Of a stretch of DNA of 7,070 nt, positions 1-6,608 are shown one piece after another (the first letter of the stretch is position 1; each line of letters starts with the position of its first letter). This stretch comes from Acidovorax delafieldii (GTDB taxonomy: Bacteria; Pseudomonadota; Gammaproteobacteria; Burkholderiales; Burkholderiaceae_C). A model generated the notes under the pieces. The model searched no databases and was not told the origin of the DNA. It worked only from the letters and a program-made list of their open reading frames with translations. The DNA lies in the NCBI GenBank assembly GCA_002327945.1, contig DCVY01000039.1:6149-13218 (forward strand). Direction: 5' to 3'. A program made the translations under genes and the position numbers.

Positions 1-133
1 CACTCTCTGGCGGGCGGATTGTTTTGCGGCCTGTGCCCGCGTATACGGTTGCACGCGCAACTGCCTGCATATCGGCAAAGGGGCGTCGACAATGTTTTTC
101 ACGGTGCCGGGCACTTGGAGGCAGGGTGCTTTC

Positions 134-139
134 TACAAT
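134..139 (+). promoter_or_regulatory. Candidate -10 element (TACAAT) for a leaderless uvrD transcript
   Basis: TACAAT matches five of six bases of the sigma-70 -10 consensus. It ends six bases before the ATG at 146, so transcription would begin at or next to the A of the start codon. No convincing -35 hexamer sits 16-18 bp upstream (the bases around 111-117 are GCACTTG). No Shine-Dalgarno sequence lies just before the ATG, which fits a leaderless mRNA. This is inferred from sequence alone. Confidence 0.45.
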
Positions 140-145
140 GGCCCC

Positions 146-2599
146 ATGTTCCCACAAGACCCGTTTTCGGGGGCGCCAGAAGCTCTGGTGCACCCCCTCT
201 CTGGTGCGCCTTCGGCCGCACCGCCCCTCCTGGCCAATCTCAACGACGAGCAACTGGCCGCCGTCACACTGCCCGCAGGCCACGCGCTCATCCTGGCCGG
301 GGCAGGCTCGGGCAAGACGCGCGTGCTCACCACCCGCATCGCCTGGCTGCTGCAAAACGGCTACGCCACGCCCGGCGGCATTCTGGCCGTCACCTTCACC
401 AACAAGGCCGCCAAGGAAATGGTGGCGCGCCTGTCGGCCATGCTGCCGGTGAATGTGCGCGGCATGTGGATTGGCACCTTCCACGGCCTGTGCAACCGCC
501 TTTTGCGTGCGCACCACAAGGCGGCGGGCCTGGCGCAGTCGTTCCAGATTCTGGACACGCAAGACCAGCTATCGGCCATCAAGCGCCTGTGCAAGCAGCA
601 CAACGTGGACGACGAGCGCTTCGCGCCCAAGCAGCTGGCGTACTTCATCGCGGGCTGCAAGGAGGAAGGCCTGGGCCCCGGCGACGTGCCCACGCACGAC
701 AGCGATGCGCGCAAAAAGGTCGAGATCTACCAGCTCTATGAAGAGCAATGCCAGCGCGAAGGCGTGGTCGATTTCGGCGAGCTGATGCTGCGCAGCTACG
801 AACTGCTGCGTGACAACGACCCGATCCGCGAGCACTACCAGCGCCGCTTTGCGCACATCCTGGTGGATGAGTTCCAGGACACCAACAAGCTGCAGTACGC
901 CTGGCTCAAGCAGCTGGCGGGCAACGAGGTGGGCGGGCGCTTCGAGGCGCGCGGCAGCGTGATTGCCGTGGGCGACGATGACCAGAGCATTTACGCCTTT
1001 CGCGGCGCGCGCGTGGGCAATATGGCCGACTTTGTGCGCGAATTTGATGTGCACAGGCAGATCAAGCTGGAGCAGAACTACCGCAGCTACAGCCACATTC
1101 TCGACTCGGCCAACGCGCTCATCAGCCACAACAGCCGCCGCCTGGGCAAAAACCTGCGCACCACGCAGGGCGCGGGCGAGCCCGTGCGGGTGTACGAGGC
1201 CAGCTCGGATCTGGCCGAGGCGCAGTGGATGGTCGATGAGATCAAGCAACTGGTGAAGAACGACGGCTTGGAGCGCAAGGAAATCGCCGTGCTTTACCGC
1301 AGCAATGCGCAAAGCCGGGTCATCGAATCGGCCCTGTTCAACGCCGGCGTGCCCTACCGCGTGTACGGCGGCCTGCGGTTTTTTGAGCGTGCTGAAATCA
1401 AGCACGCGCTGGCGTATTTGCGCCTCTTGGAGAACCCGCACGACGACACCAGCTTCAGCCGCGTGGTCAACTTTCCGCCGCGCGGCATTGGTGCGCGCAG
1501 CATCGAGGCGCTGCAGGACGCGGCCCGCGCCGCAGGCTGCTCGCTGCACGACGCCGTGAGCGCCGTGCCCGGCAAGGCCGGCGCCAATCTGGGCGCGTTT
1601 GTCGCCATGGTGGATGTGCTGCGCGAGCAGACGCAAGGCCTGAACCTGCGCGGCATCATCGAGCAGATGCTCGAATCCACTGGGCTGGTGGAGCACTTTC
1701 GCACCGAGAAGGAAGGCGCCGACCGCATCGAGAACCTGGAAGAACTGGTCAATGCCGCCGAGAGCTTCGTCACGCAAGAAGGTTTTGGCCGCGACGCCGT
1801 GGCCCTGCCGCTGGATGAGCACGGCACGCCGCTCACGCAAAGCGCGGTGAGCCAGGGGCTGGACCCCAACGCGCCGGTGCTGAACGAGCCTTTGACACCA
1901 GCGATCCCCGGCATCGTGGACATTGACACCGGCGAAACCCTCTCGCCCCTGGCCGCCTTCCTGACCCATGCTGCGCTGGAGGCGGGCGACAACCAGGCCC
2001 AGGCCGGGCAGGACGCCGTGCAACTGATGACCGTGCACGCCAGCAAGGGCCTGGAGTTCGATGGCGTCTTCATCGGTGGCCTGGAAGAGGGCTTGTTCCC
2101 GCACGAAAACGCCGCCAGCGATCGCGACGGCCTGGAGGAAGAGCGTCGCCTGATGTACGTGGCCATCACCCGCGCCCGCAAGCGCCTGTACCTGAGCCAT
2201 TCGCAAACGCGCATGCTGCATGGTCAGACGCGCTACAACATCAAGAGCCGCTTTTTTGACGAGCTGCCCGAGAGCGCGCTCAAGTGGATCACACCGAAGC
2301 AGCAAGGGTTTGGATCGTTGGCTCCTCAGAGGGGATCTGGTGGCGCATATCCATCCAACGCCAGAGGCCAGTTTGGCTTTAAATCAGAAACCTTTGCCAG
2401 CCCGCCGGTGCCCACGCAGAAGGCGGTACCCGCACACGGTTTGCGTGTTGGCATTGCCGTGTTTCATGCCAAGTTTGGCGAGGGCAAGGTGCTGGCCATC
2501 GAAGGCACCGGAGACGATGCGCGCGCGCAGGTCAACTTTCCGCGCCATGGCACCAAGTGGCTGGCGCTGAGCGTGGCCAAGCTGACGGTGGTGGAGTGA
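146..2599 (+). CDS. uvrD: ATP-dependent DNA helicase UvrD (DNA helicase II)
   Basis: UvrD is a 3'-5' superfamily 1A helicase. It removes the incised strand in nucleotide-excision repair, unwinds in mismatch repair and clears proteins such as RecA from DNA. Counting from the ATG at 146 (817 aa), the motifs are: Q motif NLNDEQ (31-36), Walker A GAGSGKT (52-58), Ia TFTNKAAKEM (83-92), Walker B DEFQD (241-245), III GDDDQSIYAFRGA (276-288), IV QNYRS (310-314), V TVHASKGLEFDGVF (629-642) and VI EERRLMYVAITRARKR (665-680). Residues about 765-817 resemble the Tudor-like C-terminal domain of PcrA/UvrD (AKFGEGKVLAIEG). A flexible linker spans about 718-764. The protein is roughly 100 residues longer than E. 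coli UvrD, partly through an insert near 546-597. An in-frame ATG at 92 preceded by AAAGGGG would add 18 residues. I prefer 146 because the extra segment looks non-coding and the -10 element at 134-139 falls inside it. No key residue is missing. Confidence 0.96.
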   Translation: MFPQDPFSGAPEALVHPLSGAPSAAPPLLANLNDEQLAAVTLPAGHALILAGAGSGKTRVLTTRIAWLLQNGYATPGGILAVTFTNKAAKEMVARLSAMLPVNVRGMWIGTFHGLCNRLLRAHHKAAGLAQSFQILDTQDQLSAIKRLCKQHNVDDERFAPKQLAYFIAGCKEEGLGPGDVPTHDSDARKKVEIYQLYEEQCQREGVVDFGELMLRSYELLRDNDPIREHYQRRFAHILVDEFQDTNKLQYAWLKQLAGNEVGGRFEARGSVIAVGDDDQSIYAFRGARVGNMADFVREFDVHRQIKLEQNYRSYSHILDSANALISHNSRRLGKNLRTTQGAGEPVRVYEASSDLAEAQWMVDEIKQLVKNDGLERKEIAVLYRSNAQSRVIESALFNAGVPYRVYGGLRFFERAEIKHALAYLRLLENPHDDTSFSRVVNFPPRGIGARSIEALQDAARAAGCSLHDAVSAVPGKAGANLGAFVAMVDVLREQTQGLNLRGIIEQMLESTGLVEHFRTEKEGADRIENLEELVNAAESFVTQEGFGRDAVALPLDEHGTPLTQSAVSQGLDPNAPVLNEPLTPAIPGIVDIDTGETLSPLAAFLTHAALEAGDNQAQAGQDAVQLMTVHASKGLEFDGVFIGGLEEGLFPHENAASDRDGLEEERRLMYVAITRARKRLYLSHSQTRMLHGQTRYNIKSRFFDELPESALKWITPKQQGFGSLAPQRGSGGAYPSNARGQFGFKSETFASPPVPTQKAVPAHGLRVGIAVFHAKFGEGKVLAIEGTGDDARAQVNFPRHGTKWLALSVAKLTVVE

Positions 2600-2617
2600 A
2601 CGCGCCAGTCGCTCAGA

Positions 2618-2900
2618 ATGAAGCCGTCCATGCCTGATACCAGAGATTTCTCCAAAGAACCCCGGCGCCAGCGGGGCCCTACGCACGGCGCATGCGCATC
2701 GCCGTGATGTGCGCGCTGCTGCTGGCGCTGGGGGTTCGTGGTGGAGCCTGGGCGGGCCTGGGGCGGTGATGCCGGTCGAGCGGGTGCGCGGCACCATTTT
2801 GGGCGCGGCGCTGGGCATCGTGTTTGTCGTGATCTTCTCCAGCATGGACGACCGTGTGTACCTGCATGAGCACCGCAGCAAGGACGCGGCCGGTCGCTGA
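2618..2900 (+). pseudogene. Possible decayed FUSC/aromatic-acid-exporter-like membrane protein gene
   Basis: No intact gene lies between uvrD and phoX, but three overlapping short frames read like one broken protein. From 2618 one frame gives MPDTRDFSKEPRRQRG. A second frame, from about 2680, gives YARRMRIAVMCALLLALG, a basic-then-hydrophobic helix, and stops at 2769. A third frame, to 2900, gives VERVRGTILGAALGIVFVVIF, a second membrane-like helix, followed by a polar tail. In FUSC-family inner-membrane transporters a basic residue-led helix is followed, after a loop, by an RVxGTxLGAxLG segment, so the order and character fit. The intervening loop and helix appear lost. Reading through needs two frameshifts, and neither the start at 2618 nor that at 2692 has a clear ribosome binding site. 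Family assignment is inference from motif memory. It could instead be chance coding-like sequence in GC-rich DNA. Confidence 0.33.
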
Positions 2901-3076
2901 AGAAAAAAGAGCGCAGCTTTTCCAGCGGAAGGGGATAACGGGTGTGGTCGGTACTGGCGCCACAGCGCTCCACCAAGTACCAGTCGCGCTCGCAGCGGAT
3001 GGGACGGCAGGCGCGGCGCCGTGTGGCAGCGGGCCGAGGTGACCGGCCTGGCGCGTTTGGTGGCAGCGCCATCCGA
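2901..3076. other. Intergenic stretch without a recognised gene
   Basis: Only short frames without family resemblance are present here. A purine-rich run (GAAGAAAAAAGAG, about 2899-2911) is followed by CAGCTTTT, but the possible pairing around it is only about four base pairs and does not make a credible terminator. I see no RNA gene. Together with the remnant to its left, this separates uvrD from the phoX control region. Confidence 0.5.
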
Positions 3077-3094
3077 ATGTCATCTTGGTGTCGC
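3077..3094 (+). promoter_or_regulatory. Candidate Pho box (PhoB operator) upstream of phoX
   Basis: ATGTCAT (3077-3083), a four-base spacer CTTG, then GTGTCGC (3088-3094) gives two TGTC cores 11 bp apart. This is the layout of PhoB direct repeats (consensus CTGTCAT-N4-CTGTCAT). The first repeat matches 6 of 7 bases, the second only 4 of 7. A weak -10-like TACGCT at 3105-3110 lies ten bases after the box, the spacing expected where PhoB replaces the -35 contact. That would give a leader of about 30 nt. The position before a PhoX phosphatase gene supports the call, but the second repeat is poor. Confidence 0.42.
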
Positions 3095-3135
3095 AATGGA
3101 TTCTTACGCTCCACGGAGTTTGTAACCCACAACCT

Positions 3136-3140
3136 AAGGA
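3136..3140 (+). promoter_or_regulatory. Ribosome binding site of phoX
   Basis: AAGGA lies six bases before the ATG at 3147. It is a standard Shine-Dalgarno match and spacing and fixes the phoX start, which is also the start that leaves a short n-region before the twin-arginine motif. Confidence 0.8.
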
Positions 3141-3146
3141 TATCCA

Positions 3147-5351
3147 ATGAACCACCGCGTGGATGCGCCCGAGCAGGCGATTGACTTCAACAACGAGAAT
3201 TCCAACACCTCCGCTAATCCCACGTTTGATGCTGTGCTGGGCGCTCGCCTGTCGCGCCGTGGCCTGCTGCGTGGCAGCGTTGGCACGGTGGGCACCGCCG
3301 TGCTGGGCGGCTTTGGCGTCACAGCCTGTGGCGGTAGCGATGATGAGCCCGCCCTTTTGGGCTTCGCCGCCGTGCCCAAGAGCCTGGCTGACACCGTGGC
3401 CGTGCCCACGGGCTACACCGCCAGCGTGCTGTTTGCGCTGGGTGACCCCATGGCTGCAGGCGTTGCTGCTTACAAAAACGACGGCACTGACACCAACTAC
3501 GCCCAGCGTGCTGGCGACCACCACGACGGCATGGAATGGTTTGGCCTGGGCACCGACGGCAAGCGCAATGACAGCGCCACCGAGCGCGGTCTGCTGGCCA
3601 TCAACCACGAAGCCACCACGGACGAAAAGCTGTCCTCGTTCTTCCTGCACGCCAATGGCGGCACCTCGACCCTGCCACGCCCCCCATCGGAAGTGGACAA
3701 GGAAACCGACATCCACGGCATTGCCGTGATCGAAGTGGCCAAGACAGCGGGCAAGTGGGGCTATGTGCCCAGCTCGGCGCTGAATTTCCGCCTCACCGCC
3801 TTGAGCGATATCGAGATTGCAGGCCCCGCCCGCGGCCATGCGCAACTCATCACCAAGTATTCGCCTACCGGCACCAAGACCCGCGGCACGCTGAACAACT
3901 GCGGCACGGGCAAGACGCCCTGGGGCACGTTCCTCACGGGCGAAGAGAACTGGGCTGGCTACTTCACCCGCAGCGCCACCGACGACGCAGCACGTAACAA
4001 TGACAAGAGCGTCACGTCCCTCAAGCGCTATGGCCGCAACCAAGGCGCTGCCTCGCGCCACGGCTGGGAAACCGGCGGTGCCGAGGATAAATACCAGCGC
4101 TGGAACAACAGCAAGCTGGGCGCCTCGACCGACGGCCGCGACGACTACCGCAACGAAATGAACGGCATGGGCTACATCGTCGAGATTGACGCCTATGACA
4201 AGACCCGTCTGGCCAAGAAGCGCACGGCGCTGGGCCGCTTTGCGCACGAGAGCGCGGCCTTCGGCAAGGTGGAAGCCGGCAAGCCGCTCAGCGTTTACAT
4301 GGGCGACGATTCGCGCGGCGAATACATCTACAAGTTTGTCTCTACCGCGCTGTGGAGCGAAGCCGATGCCAACGCTGCCGACCGCATGGCCGTGGGCGAC
4401 AAGTACCTGGACAGCGGCAAGCTCTACGTTGCCAAGTTCAACGCTGATGGCACCGGCACCTGGGTGGAGCTCTCGCTGGGCAACGCAGCGATTTCGGGCT
4501 ATGCCACCTACAAGTTTGCAGATGTCGCCGACATCGCCATCAACACCCGCCTGGCTGCCGACGCCGTGGGCGCCACCAAGATGGACCGCCCCGAGTGGAA
4601 TGCCGTGAATCCCGCCAATGGCGAGATCTACTTCACGCTGACCAACAACAGCAACCGCAGCGTCAACCCCACCAGCAGCAGCCAGTACCTGCCTGACGCA
4701 GCCAACCCGCGCGCCTACACCGACGAGAAGGGCACGACCAAGCAGAACGGCAACCCCAACGGCCACCTGGTGCGCCTGAAGGAAGGCGCTTCCGTGTCGG
4801 CTTTCAGCTGGGACGTGTACCTGTTTGGCGCAGAAGCCGGTGCTGACAAGGCCATGGTCAACATCTCGGCACTGACCGCCGACCAGGACTTCTCCAGCCC
4901 CGACGGCCTGGTGTTCAGCAAGGCCACCGGCATCTGCTGGATCCAGACCGACGACGGCGCTTACACCGATGTCACCAACTGCATGATGCTGGCCGCTGTG
5001 CCCGGCCAGGTGGGCGACGGTGCCAAGAAGACGCTGAGCTACACCAAGACCGATGGCAGCAAGCTCGACATCGTCACGACCGTGGGCAAGGCCGCCACGC
5101 CTGACACGCTCAAGCGCTTCCTGGTAGGCCCCAAGGGCTGCGAAATCACCGGTCTGGCTGAAACGCCCGATGGCAAGGCCATCTTCGTGAACATCCAGCA
5201 CCCCGGCGAAGCTACCGCCATGGCCGACGTCAATGACGCCACCAAGTACCAGAGCCTGTGGCCATCGAGCGCCGGTTACGGCGCAGGCAAGCGTCCTCGC
5301 TCGGCCACCATCGTCATCACCAAGAACGACGGCGGCAAGATCGGTACCTGA
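3147..5351 (+). CDS. phoX: PhoX-family alkaline phosphatase (DUF839), Tat-exported
   Basis: PhoX enzymes are monomeric Ca/Fe-dependent phosphomonoesterases that release phosphate from organic esters outside the cytoplasm. The 734-residue product begins with a Tat signal: SRRGLLRGS at 36-44, then a weakly hydrophobic stretch to about 58. Next comes VTAC ending at C61 followed by GGSDDEP, which fits a lipobox, so the protein may be an envelope-anchored Tat lipoprotein. Family blocks in order are DHHDGMEWFGL (124-134), LLAINHE (149-155), NCGTGKTPWGTFLTGEEN (251-268), RFAHE (364-368), YMGDDSRGEYIYKF (384-397), PDGL (585-588) with WIQTDDG (598-604), GCEITGLAETPDG (from 664), NIQHPGE (682-688), and a terminal RSATIVITKNDGG. 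C252 and E266/E267 are plausible metal-site residues; this is inferred from their conservation in the family. The length is at the high end for PhoX. The gene is monocistronic, with its own ribosome binding site, a candidate Pho box and a strong terminator. The family call is firm; the true substrate is not shown by sequence. Confidence 0.93.
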   Translation: MNHRVDAPEQAIDFNNENSNTSANPTFDAVLGARLSRRGLLRGSVGTVGTAVLGGFGVTACGGSDDEPALLGFAAVPKSLADTVAVPTGYTASVLFALGDPMAAGVAAYKNDGTDTNYAQRAGDHHDGMEWFGLGTDGKRNDSATERGLLAINHEATTDEKLSSFFLHANGGTSTLPRPPSEVDKETDIHGIAVIEVAKTAGKWGYVPSSALNFRLTALSDIEIAGPARGHAQLITKYSPTGTKTRGTLNNCGTGKTPWGTFLTGEENWAGYFTRSATDDAARNNDKSVTSLKRYGRNQGAASRHGWETGGAEDKYQRWNNSKLGASTDGRDDYRNEMNGMGYIVEIDAYDKTRLAKKRTALGRFAHESAAFGKVEAGKPLSVYMGDDSRGEYIYKFVSTALWSEADANAADRMAVGDKYLDSGKLYVAKFNADGTGTWVELSLGNAAISGYATYKFADVADIAINTRLAADAVGATKMDRPEWNAVNPANGEIYFTLTNNSNRSVNPTSSSQYLPDAANPRAYTDEKGTTKQNGNPNGHLVRLKEGASVSAFSWDVYLFGAEAGADKAMVNISALTADQDFSSPDGLVFSKATGICWIQTDDGAYTDVTNCMMLAAVPGQVGDGAKKTLSYTKTDGSKLDIVTTVGKAATPDTLKRFLVGPKGCEITGLAETPDGKAIFVNIQHPGEATAMADVNDATKYQSLWPSSAGYGAGKRPRSATIVITKNDGGKIGT

Positions 5352-5376
5352 CCGGTTGTGCCTTCTTCTCCTGCCG

Positions 5377-5431
5377 GCCCGCCGGCCTGGGGTTGTCAGC
5401 TTGCTGGCAACTCGGGGCCGGCGGGCTTTTT
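5377..5431 (+). terminator. Rho-independent terminator of phoX
   Basis: GCCCGCCGGCC (5377-5387) pairs perfectly with GGCCGGCGGGC (5416-5426), and TTTTT follows at once (5427-5431). Inside the loop, GTTGTC (5392-5397) pairs with GGCAAC (5406-5411, one G-T wobble), adding a second tier. It begins 26 nt after the phoX stop codon. It lies between convergent genes, but the A-tract needed for clear action on the opposite strand is absent. Confidence 0.88.
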
Positions 5432-5666
5432 GGGTTTTCGGGGTCTTCTTTTGGCAGGGTTTGGAGGGCGATGTCGGCCGTGCAAGGTGGCGCACGCGGC
5501 TGTCACGGCAAATGGGTTCGCTCCAGAATGACGGGCGATCCGGCAGTTGAATGAGTCACCGTGGCCGCTTGCCCCGGCAACCCACGGGCCGTTGCCCTAT
5601 AGAGGTGCCCGAGCCGATTGTCTGCAGCAAAATCTCCTGCCTGCAGGCTGCCCTGCTGGGCGCTTG
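5432..5666. other. Convergent intergenic region, no gene recognised
   Basis: Between the phoX terminator and the stop codon of the leftward membrane-protein gene I find no supported gene. There is a short inverted repeat GGCAAC (5576-5581) / GTTGCC (5591-5596) with a nine-base loop and no T-tract on either strand. CTGCAG also occurs twice, at 5632-5637 and 5641-5646. No clear intrinsic terminator for the leftward unit is visible. Confidence 0.5.
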
Positions 5667-6509
5667 TTACACCGTGCCGTCCGTCCCCGGTGTGGAGTCG
5701 GACGGGTTGCTGTGCTGTGCCTGCGACGGGGGCTTTTCGGGTGGCTCAAAACAATCACGGAAGGTGAAAACCACCGACGTGAAGAACATGGCCGCCATCA
5801 TCATGGCTGCGCCCACCATGATGCCGCCCACAACAGAGGTGAGCCCCCCCATAGCCAGCAGGCCCGCCACCAGGCTGATCACCAGGCCGCCCACCAGAAA
5901 AACGCCCATCCAGGCCAGCCCATAGACCGTGAAGGCGCCGAAGTTGCGCAGGCAGGCCACGATGCTGAAGAACAGGCTTTTGACCGGCGGCACGCCATGC
6001 CAGTGCACGAGACCCGGCGCATGCCAGAACAGCAGCGACAACGGCAGATACAGCAAAATGGACAGCCACATGGCGCCCTGGAAGGCGGGCGTTTCGGCCA
6101 TCTCGCGGGTGAGAGGGGCGCCGCCCAGGTACACCTGCGCGAATTGGCCCCCGTCGATCAGGGCCGACAGGCCCATCACCCCAAGAAAGCCCACCGCATA
6201 CAGCGCTCCGAGCACCAGCATGTCGCGCAGGCGCTGGCGCCCGGTACGAAAGGCCGCCAGCAGCACGGCCGGCGTGGGAAAGCGGCCTTGCACGGCTTCG
6301 GCGGCTGCCACCATCATGGCCAGCGTGGCCGAGGGCAGCAGGGCCAGCGCTACGGCGGGGCCCACCAGCGGAATCATGGTGGCCAGCGACATGGCCGCCA
6401 TGGTCATGAAAAACAGGGCCGCCAGTGCCATGGGCTGTCGCCAGAACGCCCGGATGCCAAGCTTGACCCAGGCCAGGCCGGTGCGTGCGGGGACGATGTG
6501 GAGTTTCAT
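5667..6509 (-). CDS. BPSS1780-family integral membrane protein, function unknown
   Basis: The 280-residue product opens with MKLHIVPARTGLAWVKLGIRAFWRQP, which I recognise as the characteristic start of the BPSS1780 family of Burkholderiales membrane proteins. Its role is not known to me. By eye there are about six hydrophobic segments, near 27-46, 48-70, 97-118, 146-162, 190-218 and 222-248. They are followed by a polar, Pro/Ser-rich cytoplasm-like tail from 252 to 280. The third segment is preceded by an Arg-rich turn (RTGRQRLRD, 88-96), and the WHAPGLVHWHG motif at 162-172 is rich in His and Trp. There is no signal peptide and no enzymatic motif. The start is set by the conserved N-terminus, since no Shine-Dalgarno precedes it (the upstream bases read AACCTCGCC). 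It lies 99 nt downstream of thrB on the same strand, so co-transcription is possible. It is convergent with phoX. Confidence 0.85.
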   Translation of the reverse strand: MKLHIVPARTGLAWVKLGIRAFWRQPMALAALFFMTMAAMSLATMIPLVGPAVALALLPSATLAMMVAAAEAVQGRFPTPAVLLAAFRTGRQRLRDMLVLGALYAVGFLGVMGLSALIDGGQFAQVYLGGAPLTREMAETPAFQGAMWLSILLYLPLSLLFWHAPGLVHWHGVPPVKSLFFSIVACLRNFGAFTVYGLAWMGVFLVGGLVISLVAGLLAMGGLTSVVGGIMVGAAMMMAAMFFTSVVFTFRDCFEPPEKPPSQAQHSNPSDSTPGTDGTV

Positions 6510-6570
6510 GGCGAGGTTTTGAGAATCAGGAATGAGCCCCGGGCCGCTGGTGGCGGGGCAGCACTGGCGA

Positions 6571-6576
6571 ATTTAA
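6571..6576 (-). promoter_or_regulatory. Weak -10-like element upstream of the BPSS1780-family gene
   Basis: Read on the minus strand, this is TTAAAT (4 of 6 to TATAAT) in the 99-nt gap after thrB, which would give a leader of about 55 nt. No -35 box at proper spacing is evident. It would allow the membrane protein gene to be expressed separately from thrB, but the match is weak. Confidence 0.2.
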
Positions 6577-6608
6577 CCCAGTGCATCAAGGCACCGGTGT
6601 GAAAGACC

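Noticed and set aside
31..46. LexA/SOS-box-like CTGT-N8-ATAC upstream of uvrD
   Set aside because: The left half is exact, but the right half matches ACAG at only two of four positions and the spacer is GC-rich. E. coli uvrD is SOS-regulated, but that is not enough to call a site here.
46..63. Hairpin CGGTTGC-ACGC-GCAACTG
   Set aside because: The seven-pair stem (one wobble) is real, but no T-tract follows and the role of the upstream sequence cannot be judged at the window edge.
569..2305. Long minus-strand open frame (578 codons) opposite uvrD
   Set aside because: It is a shadow of the uvrD reading frame. The composition is biased to Val, Ala, His and Gln, there is no domain, and it lies entirely inside a gene with all helicase motifs.
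2895..2923. Weak hairpin GCTG...CAGC followed by TTTT
   Set aside because: Four base pairs with a long A-rich loop cannot be supported as a terminator; it is likely chance.
2679..5495. Very long minus-strand open frame (938 codons) opposite phoX and the intergenic region
   Set aside because: The sense strand encodes an unmistakable PhoX. The antisense product is Val/Gly/Ala/His-rich low-complexity sequence of the kind produced opposite GC-rich genes, with no recognisable motif.
5576..5596. Inverted repeat GGCAAC/GTTGCC as a terminator for the leftward genes
   Set aside because: The stem is only 6 bp and no run of T follows in the minus-strand direction.
5547..6602. Plus-strand open frame (351 codons) opposite the BPSS1780-family gene
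   Set aside because: The product is His/Gln/Arg/Gly-rich, as expected antisense to a hydrophobic protein, and the minus-strand frame has a recognised family N-terminus.
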